Of a stretch of 64,000 nt of DNA, positions 41,787 through 51,338 are shown one piece after another. The notes beneath the pieces were generated by a model, which was not told where the DNA came from, did no database searches, and saw only the letters and a list, made by a program, of their open reading frames with translations. A program made the translations under genes and the position numbers. Source of the stretch: Nitrospirota bacterium (GTDB lineage: Bacteria; Nitrospirota; Thermodesulfovibrionia; Thermodesulfovibrionales; UBA6898); NCBI GenBank assembly GCA_016214855.1, contig JACRMT010000012.1, positions 124,001-188,000 of the forward strand. The letters are read 5' to 3'. Position 1 is the stretch's first letter. Each line of letters opens with the position of its first letter.

Positions 41787-42920
41787 ATGACAAAACAGCA
41801 CTATAAATCGGGTAGTTACAAGCAGCAATATGAATACAAAAGCTTCTCTCCGAGCTTCATAAACGCGCCGCTTGACTGGCATGATGGCGACATTGCCATA
41901 TTACTGGAAAATGCAACGAGGCTACTCGGTGAATTAAACGCATATTCAACCTTGGTGCCGGACGTCGACTTTTTCATCCAGATGCATGTGATAAAAGAAG
42001 CGGCCACTTCGAGCAGAATAGAGGGAACTCAGACAGGTATTGATGAAGCTGTCATGCCTGAAGAAGAGATAAAGCCAGAACGCAAGAATGACTGGATCGA
42101 GGTACAGAATTACACAAATGCCATGAATCTTGCTATAAGTAGATTGAAAGAGTTGCCTCTTTCAATGCGGCTTCTTAATGAGGCACATAAAACCTTGCTT
42201 GAGGGGGCAAGAGGTGAACATAAAAGTCCCGGCGAGGTAAGGACAAGTCAGAACTGGATTGGCGGGGCGACACTGAAAGACGCTTTTTTTATCCCACCGC
42301 ATCAGAGTGAGCTGCCTGACCTGCTGAGCGATCTTGAAAAATTCTGGCATAACGACAATCTCAAAATACCCCATCTCATAAAAAATGCTATTAGCCATTA
42401 TCAATTTGAAACGATCCATCCATTTCAGGACGGCAACGGACGTATCGGCCGCCTGCTTATAACTCTCTATCTCATAGACAAAGGAATATTGAGCAAGCCG
42501 ACTCTTTACGTGTCCGATTTTTTTGAGCGCAACAAAGGCGCTTATTATGATGCCTTAACCATGGTCAGGGCGACCAGCAATATCGGGCAATGGATAAGAT
42601 TCTTCCTGGTTGGGGTTGCTGAAACCGCAGAAAAAAGCAAAAAGACCTTTGAAAGTATCATTGTCCTTCGTCATAGACTTGAAGCGGAAATCCTTACCCT
42701 CGGCAAAAGGGCAAAAACAGGTCAGCAGTTACTTAAGTTTCTTTATTCCCGGCCGATAGTAACCGCCAAGATTGTCGGGAAACAAATGTCTATCACGCAC
42801 CCTGCCGCAAACCAGCTATTAAAGAATTTCCAGAAAATCGGAATCTTACAGGAACTAACCGGGTTCAAACGGAACAGGCTTTTTGCCTTTAAAGAATACC
42901 TGGATCTGTTTGGAAAGTAG
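41787..42920 (+). CDS. Fic-family AMPylase with N-terminal inhibitory motif and C-terminal winged helix
   Basis: 377-aa protein. The Fic core [12 protein letters not shown] has the catalytic His, the phosphate-binding loop and Arg intact. N-terminal to it SSRIEGT fits the inhibitory (S/T)xxxE(G/N) helix, so this is a class II Fic that keeps itself inactive until relieved. The last about 70 residues ([45 protein letters not shown]) read as a winged-helix domain. Fic enzymes usually add AMP to a target protein. The gene stands alone between two copies of the ntrX end, suggesting arrival as a small insertion. Confidence 0.9.
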   Translation: MTKQHYKSGSYKQQYEYKSFSPSFINAPLDWHDGDIAILLENATRLLGELNAYSTLVPDVDFFIQMHVIKEAATSSRIEGTQTGIDEAVMPEEEIKPERKNDWIEVQNYTNAMNLAISRLKELPLSMRLLNEAHKTLLEGARGEHKSPGEVRTSQNWIGGATLKDAFFIPPHQSELPDLLSDLEKFWHNDNLKIPHLIKNAISHYQFETIHPFQDGNGRIGRLLITLYLIDKGILSKPTLYVSDFFERNKGAYYDALTMVRATSNIGQWIRFFLVGVAETAEKSKKTFESIIVLRHRLEAEILTLGKRAKTGQQLLKFLYSRPIVTAKIVGKQMSITHPAANQLLKNFQKIGILQELTGFKRNRLFAFKEYLDLFGK

Positions 42921-42931
42921 AAAACATGAAG

Positions 42932-43024
42932 CTCGATATTGAACGGAGCAAGCTTCACCAGAGGATCAAGGCCTACGATATCAAAATGCCGTAAGGGGCT
43001 TGCTGAATTAATGCATTGTAGAAA
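42932..43024 (+). pseudogene. Fragment of ntrX 3' end, copy 2
   Basis: Encodes LDIERSKLHQRIKAYDIKMP and a stop, matching the ntrX C-terminus with three amino-acid changes; similarity continues weakly to about 43024. No upstream ntrX sequence accompanies it. Most differences in the coding part are silent or conservative, so the copy seems to have diverged as part of a working gene before landing here. Confidence 0.8.
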
Positions 43025-43048
43025 AGCAGGATAAGTGCATGACATAAA

Positions 43049-43067
43049 CTCGCACCGTTGGTGCGAG
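43049..43067 (-). terminator. Hairpin after pyk
   Basis: 8-bp stem CTCGCACC / GGTGCGAG with a 3-nt loop, followed on the minus strand by TTTATG. Probable weak terminator for nadB-pyk. Confidence 0.5.
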
Positions 43068-43103
43068 AAATCAGCTATCCCAAGTCTGATCGAAAGCTGT
43101 CCC

Positions 43104-44513
43104 CTACTCCCCTATTTCGTGTATCTTCATGAAATTCGTCTTGGCCTGTGTAGAAAGCGGCGAGGCGGAGATGAGCACAATATGATCGCCTTTTTTTACG
43201 ATCTTCTCTGCAAGCAGCGCTCTTTCGACTTCGCGAAGCATCTGGTCTATGCCGCTGAGCTGCTTCATGAATTTGGGAAGCACGCCCCAGCTGAGCGCAA
43301 GCCGGGCAAGGACCGCCTTGTCGGGCGTAAAAGCGATGATCGGCAGTTCCGGTCTGAACTTCGACACGAGTCTTGCCGTGAACCCTGACTCGGTAAATGC
43401 CACAAGCACCGTCGCCCGGATGTCTTCCGCTGCCATGCAGGCTGCATCAGCAAGGGCTTCTGCATAGGAGTTCCCCCGCTTGTAACCGGAATCTGCTGCC
43501 CTGGCCTGTTCGGTAAAGGTGATGATCCTGTCCATCATGGTGAATGCTTCAAGCGGATAGGCACCCGCTGAGGTCTCGACAGAGAGCATCAAGGCGTCCG
43601 TGCCGTCAAGCACGGCATTGGCAACATCCGTAGTCTCGGCACGGGTAGGTCTCAGGTGTTCTTTCATGGATTCGAGCATCTGCGTTGCCGTGATCACCAG
43701 CTTTCCCTTATTGTTCGCCCTGTTGATAAGGTCTTTTTGTATGAGCGGAACCCTCTCGGGGAATACTTCAACGCCAAGGTCTCCTCTGGCGATCATGATG
43801 CCGTCAGCAGCATCAAGGATCGCATCGATATTGTCGAGCGCTTCGGGCTTCTCGATCTTGGCTATGATCGGGATATTCTTCCCCTTTTTCTTCATCCAGC
43901 TTCGGATCTGGCGGATCTCCTCTGCCTCCCGGACAAAGGAAACAGCAATATAATCCACATTCATGCTGAGGCCAAAGGTAAGATCTCTCCTGTCTTTTTC
44001 CGTAAAAGATCTGAGGGATATCTTCATGCCGGGAAGATTCACGCCTTTTCTGTCCTTAAGCATGCCCCCTTCAATAACCTTTGCGGTAAGAGATCTGCCG
44101 GATCTTTTTTCTATCCTCAACTGGATCAGCCCGTCATCGAGCAGTATCCTGTCGCCTTTCTTTGCATCTCTCAGAAGATGCGGATACGATACAAAGATAT
44201 TTTTTTCATCGCCTAATCCTTCGCCGGGGAAGATGTCTATTGCCGAACCTTTTTTAATTTCTGCGCCGCCGTTTTTCATCAGACCGACACGGATCTTGAT
44301 CCCCTGCAGATCCTGAAGAATTGCAACGGGTCTGCGATATTTTTCTGCAAGCTGCCTGATCTCCCTTATGGTATTACGATGAAAGGTATGATCCCCGTGA
44401 GAAAAATTCAGCCTCGCCACGTCCATGCCCTCGCGGACAAGAGCAGAAAGGACCTGCGGCCTGATGGATGCAGGCCCCATGGTGCAGACGATCTTTGCTC
44501 TTCTCTGTTTCAT
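43104..44513 (-). CDS. pyk: Pyruvate kinase
   Basis: 469-aa glycolytic enzyme making pyruvate and ATP from phosphoenolpyruvate. Motifs: KIVCTMGPAS at the start, MDVARLNFSHGDH, ILQDLQGIKIRVG, and the active-site block IPIIAKIEKPEALDNIDAIL followed by DGIMIARGDLGVEV and ATQMLESM. The C-terminal domain is shortish but complete to KTNFMKIHEIGE. Its ATG overlaps the nadB stop as ATGA. Co-transcription with nadB is unusual, and its purpose cannot be read from the sequence. Confidence 0.96.
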   Translation of the reverse strand: MKQRRAKIVCTMGPASIRPQVLSALVREGMDVARLNFSHGDHTFHRNTIREIRQLAEKYRRPVAILQDLQGIKIRVGLMKNGGAEIKKGSAIDIFPGEGLGDEKNIFVSYPHLLRDAKKGDRILLDDGLIQLRIEKRSGRSLTAKVIEGGMLKDRKGVNLPGMKISLRSFTEKDRRDLTFGLSMNVDYIAVSFVREAEEIRQIRSWMKKKGKNIPIIAKIEKPEALDNIDAILDAADGIMIARGDLGVEVFPERVPLIQKDLINRANNKGKLVITATQMLESMKEHLRPTRAETTDVANAVLDGTDALMLSVETSAGAYPLEAFTMMDRIITFTEQARAADSGYKRGNSYAEALADAACMAAEDIRATVLVAFTESGFTARLVSKFRPELPIIAFTPDKAVLARLALSWGVLPKFMKQLSGIDQMLREVERALLAEKIVKKGDHIVLISASPLSTQAKTNFMKIHEIGE

Positions 44514-46090
44514 CGGCTATCCTTTTTTTGGTCCGGCAACTGACTGTGCGCCGACAGCTTAATACGATCTCTGTCCCATACAAAATGCTGATGCCAGTCT
44601 TCTCCGCGATCCTTGAAGTCAGAACGAAAATGTGCCCCGACGCTTCCTTTTCTTGCAAGCGCCGCCTGAACAATGATCCCCGCGACCGTCAGCATATTCT
44701 TGAGTTCGAGTTCCCGACGGGTGCTGTAGTCCCGTTGTGTTATTATGCCCCATTCACGCAGCCTGGAAGCCGCTTCAGTAAGGGACATGGCGCATCGGAT
44801 TATGCCGACCCTCTCCCACATCAATTTCCGGAGCGCATGACGTATCTCATCATGGTCCCTGATAGAGGCAGGACTGAATACCGTTGCACCCGTTTCCGAC
44901 GGATCGATCGGCGCGGAAAGCGCTGCATTTCCTGTTCGTGCGCCGAAGACCAGACCTTCAAGCAGGCTGTTTGAGGCAAGCCTGTTTGCACCATGAACAC
45001 CGGTGCAGGCGACCTCCCCTGCGGCGAAGAGACCTTTTAAAGAGGTCCTGCCGTCAGCATCTGTTTTTACTCCTCCCATGATGTAATGGGCAGCCGGTGA
45101 TATCGGGATCAGGTCTCCTGTGATATCGAAGCCATATTGAAGGCAGGTTGCGTGGATGTTCGGAAAACGGCTCCTTACAAAATCTTTGCGAAGATGCCTG
45201 AGATCAAGATACGCATAGTTGCTGCTCGTCTTGACCATTTCGGATATGATAGCGCGGGATACGATATCCCTGGGCGCAAGCTCAGCAAGCGTATGATAAG
45301 ACTGCATGAACCGCTGCCCGTTGCTGTTGAGAAGCAGGGCGCCTTCGCCGCGCATTGCCTCGCTCAGAAGGAACTGGGGTGCTGTCGGAGAATAGAGGCT
45401 TGTGGGATGGAACTGGATGAACTCCATATCCTCAAGTTCTGCTCCTGCCCTGAAGGCGATCGCCATGCCGTCACCGGTTGCAACCTGAGGATTGGTCGTG
45501 CGGGAGTAGAGCTGTCCCCCTCCGCCGGTAGCGAGAATGGTCGCCCGGGCATACAGGGCGGTCATTTCACGGTCGCGCAGCACATAGGCCCCATGGCATT
45601 CATTGTCCTTAATAATAAGGTCAACGGTTATTGCAAACGGATATCTGCGGACCGAGGGGAAAGACCGTGCTTTGTTCAGAAGTACGCGGGTCAGTTCTTT
45701 GCCGGTAGAGTCGCCCTGAGCATGCAGCACGCGCCTGCGTGAGTGAGCGGCTTCAAGGGTAAGGTCCAGTTTGGAACCTTCTTTGTCGAATTCAGCCCCC
45801 CAGGAGATAAGCTCAGCGATCCGCTTCGGCCCCTCTTCTACCAGGGTCCTTACCGTGTCTTCATTGCAGAGGCCATCTCCTGCCCTGAGCGTATCTTCGA
45901 GATGGATGCCCACCTCGTCCTCATCGCTCATGACCGCAGCTATGCCGCCCTGCGCATATTCAGTATTGCTCTCTGTAGGCTTGTCCTTGGTGACGACAAG
46001 GACGCTGCCGTAAGGAGCGAGCTCAATGGCTGCCCGAAGACCTGCCACACCGCTTCCAATAATGAGGAAATCGACGATCTCCTGTTGCAT
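44510..46090 (-). CDS. nadB: L-aspartate oxidase
   Basis: 526-aa FAD enzyme that oxidises aspartate to iminoaspartate, first step of de novo NAD synthesis; uses O2 or fumarate as acceptor. Motifs: FLIIGSGVAGLRAAIELA (FAD), NTEYAQGGIAAV, LTLEAAHSRRRVLHAQGD, ATGGGGQLYSRTTNP, FIQFHPTSLY and AAHYIMGGVKTDADGRTSLKGLFAAGE. HPTSLY and EAAHSRRR separate it from succinate dehydrogenase. In this anaerobe fumarate is the likely acceptor. The ATG at 46090 gives the standard N-terminus (MQQEIVDFLIIGSG). Confidence 0.93.
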   Translation of the reverse strand: MQQEIVDFLIIGSGVAGLRAAIELAPYGSVLVVTKDKPTESNTEYAQGGIAAVMSDEDEVGIHLEDTLRAGDGLCNEDTVRTLVEEGPKRIAELISWGAEFDKEGSKLDLTLEAAHSRRRVLHAQGDSTGKELTRVLLNKARSFPSVRRYPFAITVDLIIKDNECHGAYVLRDREMTALYARATILATGGGGQLYSRTTNPQVATGDGMAIAFRAGAELEDMEFIQFHPTSLYSPTAPQFLLSEAMRGEGALLLNSNGQRFMQSYHTLAELAPRDIVSRAIISEMVKTSSNYAYLDLRHLRKDFVRSRFPNIHATCLQYGFDITGDLIPISPAAHYIMGGVKTDADGRTSLKGLFAAGEVACTGVHGANRLASNSLLEGLVFGARTGNAALSAPIDPSETGATVFSPASIRDHDEIRHALRKLMWERVGIIRCAMSLTEAASRLREWGIITQRDYSTRRELELKNMLTVAGIIVQAALARKGSVGAHFRSDFKDRGEDWHQHFVWDRDRIKLSAHSQLPDQKKDSR

Positions 46091-46126
46091 ACAGCAAGAA
46101 TACAGGATGGGGTAGAGGAAATCAAG

Positions 46127-46150
46127 GCAACATCCCGGCCGGGATGTTGC
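46127..46150. promoter_or_regulatory. Perfect 24-bp palindrome between nadB and rpmE
   Basis: GCAACATCCCGG followed at once by its inverse, no loop. It lies in the divergent space of nadB and rpmE, and its right edge overlaps a possible rpmE -35 (TTGCTA, 18 nt, TAGAAT; 46147-46176). Reads like an operator; regulator unknown. Confidence 0.55.
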
Positions 46151-46203
46151 TAAAAAATAGGAATATTTATTAGAATACAAGACCAAATTTCAGGAGGCAG
46201 ACA

Positions 46204-46404
46204 GTGAAAGCAGATATTCACCCGGATTATCAGGAAGTCAATGTGGTTTGCGCCTGTGGCGAGACCTTCACCACACGTTCAACCCGTAAGGACATTCGCC
46301 TCGACATCTGCTCCAAGTGTCATCCGTTCTTCACCGGCAAGCAGAAGATCATGGACACTGAGGGAAGAGTCGAGAAGTTCAAGAAAAAATACGCCAAGAA
46401 GTAG
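46204..46404 (+). CDS. rpmE: 50S ribosomal protein L31
   Basis: 66-aa zinc-containing (C+) form: [48 protein letters not shown] with CxC and CxxC ligands. The start is a GTG, supported by AGGAGG 7 nt upstream. Followed by a strong terminator, then the DUF1385-prfA-prmC genes, the standard neighbourhood of rpmE. Confidence 0.96.
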   Translation: MKADIHPDYQEVNVVCACGETFTTRSTRKDIRLDICSKCHPFFTGKQKIMDTEGRVEKFKKKYAKK

Positions 46405-46424
46405 TTAGGCTGAGAATTTATAAA

Positions 46425-46458
46425 AAACAGGAAGCCGTCATGGCTTCCTGTTTTTTTC
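46425..46458 (+). terminator. Intrinsic terminator of rpmE
   Basis: AACAGGAAGCC / GGCTTCCTGTT stem with a GTCAT loop and a run of seven T. Confidence 0.9.
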
Positions 46459-46468
46459 TTGCATACCT

Positions 46469-47383
46469 ATGAGCACACACCAGAAGATAAAAAGTGTAGG
46501 TGGACAGGCTGTTATTGAGGGTGTCATGATGCGCTCACCCAAAAACTGGACTGTTGCCGTGCGCGACCCGAAGGGCACGATCCATCTCCTCAAAGAGAAG
46601 CTGACCGAAATGCCCCGTTTTTTCAAGGTTCCGATGATCAGGGGTGTTGTCGCCCTCTTTCATGCATTATCATTGGGGATCAGGGCCATAGAGTTTTCTG
46701 CCGGCAAGGCCTACGAGGAGGAGGGCGAAGAGAGCCTGAGCAAGTTCTCGCTTGTGATGACCATGATCGTGGCATTCGGCCTCGCCATCGGTCTTTTCAT
46801 CCTGCTTCCCCTGTACGCCACAAAGCTCGTCGGCCTGGTCATTCAGGGCGTTGAAAAAAGCTCGTTCCTGTTTAACTTTGTTGACGGCATCATCCGGGTC
46901 TTTATCTTCCTCTGTTATGTTCTGATCATCGGCATGTGGAAGGATATGGCAAGGATCTTCATGTATCATGGAGCAGAACATAAGGTGATCCACGCCTACG
47001 AAAAAGGCCTCGAGCTTACCCTTGAAAACGTCAAGCAGTACAGTCCGCTTCATCCCCGCTGCGGCACGAGCTTCCTTATGATCGTTATGGTGGTCAGTAT
47101 CCTTGTCTTCTCATTCATTCCGCAGAGCTGGCCTTTTATATATAAGTTCCTTTCACGGATCGTCTTCATGCCGATCATCGCAGGAACGTCCTTTGAACTC
47201 CTGAAACTTTCGGCGAAATGGGACCATCATCCGCTGATGCACCTTATCATCACTCCGGGCCTTATGCTTCAGCGTCTTACAACACGCGAGCCTGACGACG
47301 CGCAGCTTGAGGTCGCACTGAGCGCTTTGATAGAAGTGCTCAAAATGGAGGAAGCAGATGCTGCAGAAGCTCCAGGCGCTTGA
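46469..47383 (+). CDS. DUF1385 membrane protein
   Basis: 304-aa protein of the DUF1385 family (formerly predicted metal-dependent enzyme). N-terminal signature [16 protein letters not shown], then four membrane helices ([52 protein letters not shown]) and [20 protein letters not shown] with [12 protein letters not shown], whose His/Glu/Cys may bind metal. Nearly always located between rpmE and prfA, as here. Function unknown. Its end overlaps the prfA start by 26 nt. Confidence 0.88.
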   Translation: MSTHQKIKSVGGQAVIEGVMMRSPKNWTVAVRDPKGTIHLLKEKLTEMPRFFKVPMIRGVVALFHALSLGIRAIEFSAGKAYEEEGEESLSKFSLVMTMIVAFGLAIGLFILLPLYATKLVGLVIQGVEKSSFLFNFVDGIIRVFIFLCYVLIIGMWKDMARIFMYHGAEHKVIHAYEKGLELTLENVKQYSPLHPRCGTSFLMIVMVVSILVFSFIPQSWPFIYKFLSRIVFMPIIAGTSFELLKLSAKWDHHPLMHLIITPGLMLQRLTTREPDDAQLEVALSALIEVLKMEEADAAEAPGA

Positions 47384-48419
47384 GCACAAATACGAGGAGC
47401 TGAACAATCTCCTCAGCGACCCCAAAGTGCTTTCAACACCGACCGATTATCAGAAGTATTCCCGCGAACATTCAGAGCTCCTGCCTATTGTTGAAAAAAT
47501 ACGCGAGTATAAGAAACTTATTGTTGACATTGAGAGCACCGAAGAACTTTTGGGCGGAAATGATGCCGAGATGAAGGAACTGGCAAAGGCTGAGCTTGAA
47601 GACCTGAAGAAGAGAGCCCCGCTTTTTGAAGAAGAGCTGAAGTTCATGCTGCTGCCGGTCGATCCGCGCGATGCAAAAAGCGTTATCCTTGAGATACGTG
47701 CAGGGACCGGCGGTGACGAAGCTGCCCTGTTCGGCGCGAATCTCTTCAGGATGTATACCAAGTATGCCGAGTCAAAGAGATGGAAGGTTGAGCTCATCAG
47801 CATGAACGCGACCGGCATCGGGGGCATAAAGGAAGTGGTCGCTTCTATCGAAGGAAAAGGTGCCTACAGCAGACTGAAATACGAAAGCGGCGTACATAGG
47901 GTACAGAGAGTTCCGAGCACTGAAGCATCAGGCAGGATACATACCTCGGCTGCAACAGTTGCTGTGCTTCCTGAAGCTGAGGAGGTGGACGTCAAGATAG
48001 ACCAGAAAGACCTCCGGATAGACACCTTCTGTTCATCCGGCGCAGGCGGCCAGAGCGTCAACACGACCTATTCTGCGGTCAGGATCGTGCATATCCCGAC
48101 CAATACTGTTGTTCAGTGCCAGGATGAGCGCTCCCAGACAAAGAACCGGGACAAGGCCATGAAGGTGCTGCGCTCACGGCTTTATGAGATACAGATCGAA
48201 GAAAAGGATAAGGAACGGGCGCAGGAGAGGAAGTCGCAGGTCGGCTCAGGCGACAGGTCCGAGAGGATCAGGACCTATAACTATCCGCAGAACCGCATCA
48301 CGGACCACAGGACCGGCCTGACACTGCATAAGCTCGAACAGGTGCTCGAAGGCAACCTTGATGAGATGATCGATAACCTCACTACCCATTTTAACGCCGA
48401 ACGTCTTAAATACTTGTAA
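47358..48419 (+). CDS. prfA: Peptide chain release factor 1
   Basis: 353-aa factor that ends translation at UAA/UAG. The codon-reading tripeptide is PST in [14 protein letters not shown] (RF1 type, P-x-T), and the catalytic GGQ is in [17 protein letters not shown]; PrmC, encoded next, methylates this Gln. GGAGG before the ATG lies within the DUF1385 end. Confidence 0.97.
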   Translation: MLQKLQALEHKYEELNNLLSDPKVLSTPTDYQKYSREHSELLPIVEKIREYKKLIVDIESTEELLGGNDAEMKELAKAELEDLKKRAPLFEEELKFMLLPVDPRDAKSVILEIRAGTGGDEAALFGANLFRMYTKYAESKRWKVELISMNATGIGGIKEVVASIEGKGAYSRLKYESGVHRVQRVPSTEASGRIHTSAATVAVLPEAEEVDVKIDQKDLRIDTFCSSGAGGQSVNTTYSAVRIVHIPTNTVVQCQDERSQTKNRDKAMKVLRSRLYEIQIEEKDKERAQERKSQVGSGDRSERIRTYNYPQNRITDHRTGLTLHKLEQVLEGNLDEMIDNLTTHFNAERLKYL

Positions 48420-48453
48420 CATCTCCATCGAAAAAAGAGGTCTGGATGTCGCT

Positions 48454-48585
48454 CAAACTCCATGAATTGACTGCATCTTTAAGTGGCATATCTCTTCTTG
48501 ATATTAAACGTCTGAGGTTTCATATTGTTAACTGTTTTATGGATGCCCTGTGGTGCCTGTTTTCAAGGTGTCACCATGGAGTTTG
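48454..48585. repeat. 132-bp segment bounded by 11-bp inverted repeats (prfA-prmC gap)
   Basis: CAAACTCCATG (48454-48464) and CATGGAGTTTG (48575-48585) are exact inverses. The 210-bp gap has no gene that I trust; a 65-codon frame from 48446 has no family match or clear coding signal. Could be a small MITE-like remnant or chance. Confidence 0.35.
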
Positions 48586-48629
48586 CTTGCCACCCAGCCC
48601 TCTTTTTCTTACCCAAGAACAGGTAACCT

Positions 48630-49523
48630 ATGAGACTGCTTGAGCTGTTAAGAAAATCGACTGAGTATCTTGAAGCTGCAGGCATTGACGATGCCTTGTC
48701 TGAGGCGGAGATGCTTGTCTTCCATGCAGTGAACAGGGACAGACTCGATGCGTATATCGAAAATCCTGAAGTAAAGAGTGCCGATTCCGCAAAGGTCAGA
48801 AGGCTGCTTCAGCGAAGGATAAAAGGCGAACCTGTACAATATATCATCGGTCATATCGAATTCCTCGGTCTGATCATAAAGGTCGGAAAGGGAGTGCTCA
48901 TCCCAAGACCTGAAACAGAACTGCTTGTCGAAGAAGTCACTAAGACCGTGAAAGGTGAAACGTTAAGTATGGACAGTTCAGAAAAAAACAGTCCACGCAT
49001 TACGCATTACGCATCACGGATGTTTTTGGATATCTGCACGGGTACCGGCTGCATTGCCCTGGCTCTTGCCAGGCAGTTTCCTGATGCAGAGGTGTATGGG
49101 ACGGATCTTTCAAGGGAGGCCCTTACCTATGCAAAGAAGAATGCAATGGCAAATGGCATCAAGAATGTTACGTTTCTGCAGGGATCGGTCTTCGATCCTG
49201 TGAAGGGAAAAAAGTTCGATATTATCACTGCCAATCCGCCGTATATAAGAAGAGACGAGATCGAAACCCTGCAGCGCGAAGTTCGGGACTGGGAACCGGT
49301 TGCTGCGCTCGATGGCGGCATGGACGGCATGGATTTCTATAGGGCCATTCTTTCTTCAGCAGGCGATCACCTCAACCCTGATGGATATATATTTCTCGAG
49401 CTCGGATACGACCAGTCAGAAGACGTGCAGAAAATCGCACGCGCTGAAGGGTTCAGAGAAGTAGCTATTATCAATGATTACGCCGGAATCGGAAGAATTC
49501 TGGTAGCTACTCAGATTGGTTAG
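48630..49523 (+). CDS. prmC: Release-factor glutamine methyltransferase
   Basis: 297-aa SAM-dependent enzyme that methylates the GGQ glutamine of release factors. Motifs: GEPVQYIIGHIEFLGL, GVLIPRPETELLVE, DICTGTGCIALALARQFP (SAM site) and the catalytic NPPYIRRDE in ITANPPYI. A segment of about 20 residues (MDSSEKNSPRITHYASRM) before FLDICTG is absent from relatives and is encoded in part by ACGCATT heptamer repeats. Follows prfA at 210 nt. Confidence 0.94.
   Translation: MRLLELLRKSTEYLEAAGIDDALSEAEMLVFHAVNRDRLDAYIENPEVKSADSAKVRRLLQRRIKGEPVQYIIGHIEFLGLIIKVGKGVLIPRPETELLVEEVTKTVKGETLSMDSSEKNSPRITHYASRMFLDICTGTGCIALALARQFPDAEVYGTDLSREALTYAKKNAMANGIKNVTFLQGSVFDPVKGKKFDIITANPPYIRRDEIETLQREVRDWEPVAALDGGMDGMDFYRAILSSAGDHLNPDGYIFLELGYDQSEDVQKIARAEGFREVAIINDYAGIGRILVATQIG
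48993..49019. repeat. Heptanucleotide tandem repeat inside prmC
   Basis: ACGCATT, ACGCATT, ACGCATC with a 7-nt period. In frame, encoding PRITHYAS, just before the SAM-binding motif. Confidence 0.75.
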
Positions 49524-49663
49524 ACGGTAGCTTGTCAGATAATCAGGCTAAGGTCTGTTAATAAAAAATGGTCGAAATTAAGAGGCCAAAGCGGGTCGCA
49601 TCTGGCGCCTAAAGCGCCTACTGTTGGTCATTTTTCATTCCCGATAGACTAAACTTCTACAGA

Positions 49664-51211
49664 CTATCCACCTTGAGAATTACTCTCCACAATATGCAGG
49701 GCAGCCCTAATTCCGTCAGCTCCGCTTGATATAATGCCTCCGGAGCATCCGCTGCCTTCGCCTGCCAGATAGAGATTTTCAATACCGGCGCAGTACCGCT
49801 CTTTTTCCCGCAAGACCTGAATTGGGGCCGAAGTCTTGCTTTCAAGCCCCATGATCATACCTGTTTCAAATCCCTTTATTTTATTGCTGAAATCCCTAAG
49901 CCCTTCCCTGATAGCGCTGCTTATCTCAGCAGGCAGGAGATCCCATAGCGCTGCGGGCTTTAATCCAAGCGGATAACTTGATTCCACGATATCGGTCTGC
50001 TCCTTCTGATCAATAAAATTCTGTATGCTGCAGAACGGGGCTGCAAAGCCGTTTGAATATTGGTGAAAACGCTCTTCAAGGGCTTGCACCCAATCAAGGG
50101 CCTCTTCTGGCGATGCCTCCCTGCCGATCAGTCTGTCAGGATGAATGCCGGCTACACATGCGGCATTCGCAAACTTTTCGTTCCGCTGATATCGGCTCAT
50201 GCCGTTTACGATGTTGGTATTATGGTACGCAGCTGCAGGGACAACAATGCCGCCGGGGCACATGCAGAAGGTATACACCGGAAGTCTGTTGTCTCCGGGG
50301 GAAGTGAGGCGGTATTCGGCAGCCTTTACACCCGGCAGGCTTTCACGGCCCCACTGTGCCTTGTTAATGATCCTTTGGGGATGCTCCACTCTGCTGCCCA
50401 GGGCAAAATTCTTTGTGCGGAACTGAACTCCCTTCCTGATCAGCATCCGGTACGTCTCGTACGCAGAATGGCCAGGTGCAATAATAAAATAGTCAGCCTC
50501 CATTGCACCTGATGACGTGATCGCTTCAGTGACTTTCCCGTTTATGATCTTCAGATCTTCAAGGAGTGTTTCAAATGCCATGCGGCCGCCAATGGCTATG
50601 AATGCATCTCTGAGATTCCTGACGATCTTCCTGAGATTATCGCTCCCCAGATGAGGATGTGCCATGTACCCTATTTCTTCCGGGGCTCCGGCGCTGATGT
50701 AGCTCTCCAAGATGAACTGCCGTTCTTTTGATATATGCTTGGACCGTGAGGTGAGTTTTCCGTCTGAAAATGTTCCGGCACCGCCTTCACCAAAGGCATA
50801 ATTGCTGATAGAATCAAAAACACCGGTCTTCTCAAACTCCCTGATCCCTTCAGTCCGTTTATGAACATCCGCGCCCCTTTCAATAAGCGTGGTATCAAAG
50901 CCTGCCTTCTGCAGAACAAACGCTGAAAAGAACCCGGCAGGACCGCTGCCGACAACGACGGCATTTTTTCCTCTCTTTTGATATGGGATATCCAATGACG
51001 GGGAAAAAAGTGGCGCGCCTCCGTCAATTTCGTCCGATAAGACTACGACCCTGACGAGCCAGTGGATATTCCCTTTCTTTCTTGCATCAAGGCTCTTGTT
51101 CTCTATCTGACAGGAGAATTCCCGTATGCCCAGCTGTTTCGTAATGCCTTCCTTCAGTTCGTCTTCATGGTAATCAGTCGGCAGTTGCAATGAAATTTCC
51201 CGGTATCCCAT
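49664..51211 (-). CDS. FAD-dependent oxidoreductase-like protein (COG2509 type)
   Basis: 515-aa protein. N-terminal domain of about 85 residues unlike FAD folds (REISLQLPTDYHEDELKEGITKQLG), then the dinucleotide motif VVVGSGPAGFFSAFVLQKAG, ISNYAFGEGGAGTFSDGKLTSR, VYTFCMCPGGIVVPAA and the C-terminal NLYLAGEGSGCSGGIISSGADGIRAAL. These blocks define a family labelled FAD-dependent dehydrogenase with unknown substrate. Possibly binds FAD tightly and acts on a large substrate such as tRNA or a lipid. Convergent with prmC. The gap 49524-49663 holds no gene. Confidence 0.85.
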   Translation of the reverse strand: MGYREISLQLPTDYHEDELKEGITKQLGIREFSCQIENKSLDARKKGNIHWLVRVVVLSDEIDGGAPLFSPSLDIPYQKRGKNAVVVGSGPAGFFSAFVLQKAGFDTTLIERGADVHKRTEGIREFEKTGVFDSISNYAFGEGGAGTFSDGKLTSRSKHISKERQFILESYISAGAPEEIGYMAHPHLGSDNLRKIVRNLRDAFIAIGGRMAFETLLEDLKIINGKVTEAITSSGAMEADYFIIAPGHSAYETYRMLIRKGVQFRTKNFALGSRVEHPQRIINKAQWGRESLPGVKAAEYRLTSPGDNRLPVYTFCMCPGGIVVPAAAYHNTNIVNGMSRYQRNEKFANAACVAGIHPDRLIGREASPEEALDWVQALEERFHQYSNGFAAPFCSIQNFIDQKEQTDIVESSYPLGLKPAALWDLLPAEISSAIREGLRDFSNKIKGFETGMIMGLESKTSAPIQVLREKERYCAGIENLYLAGEGSGCSGGIISSGADGIRAALHIVESNSQGG

Positions 51212-51280
51212 GGCAGTATTCTACCTTATATAAAACAATTGACACCTACTGAACAGGCGCGGAGCGGCAGCTGATGCCAT

Positions 51281-51318
51281 AAAAAAAGGGCCTGCACTAT
51301 GATAAGTGCAGGCCCTTT
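51281..51318 (-). terminator. Intrinsic terminator of the TPR/DUF5684 gene
   Basis: 14-bp stem AAAGGGCCTGCACT / AGTGCAGGCCCTTT followed on the minus strand by TTTT. Confidence 0.85.
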
Positions 51319-51338
51319 CGCAGCTCATGTTCGAGGAG

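Noticed and set aside
48446-48643. 65-codon frame between prfA and prmC as a gene
   Set aside because: It overlaps the prmC start in another frame, has no recognisable family and no coding-like composition.
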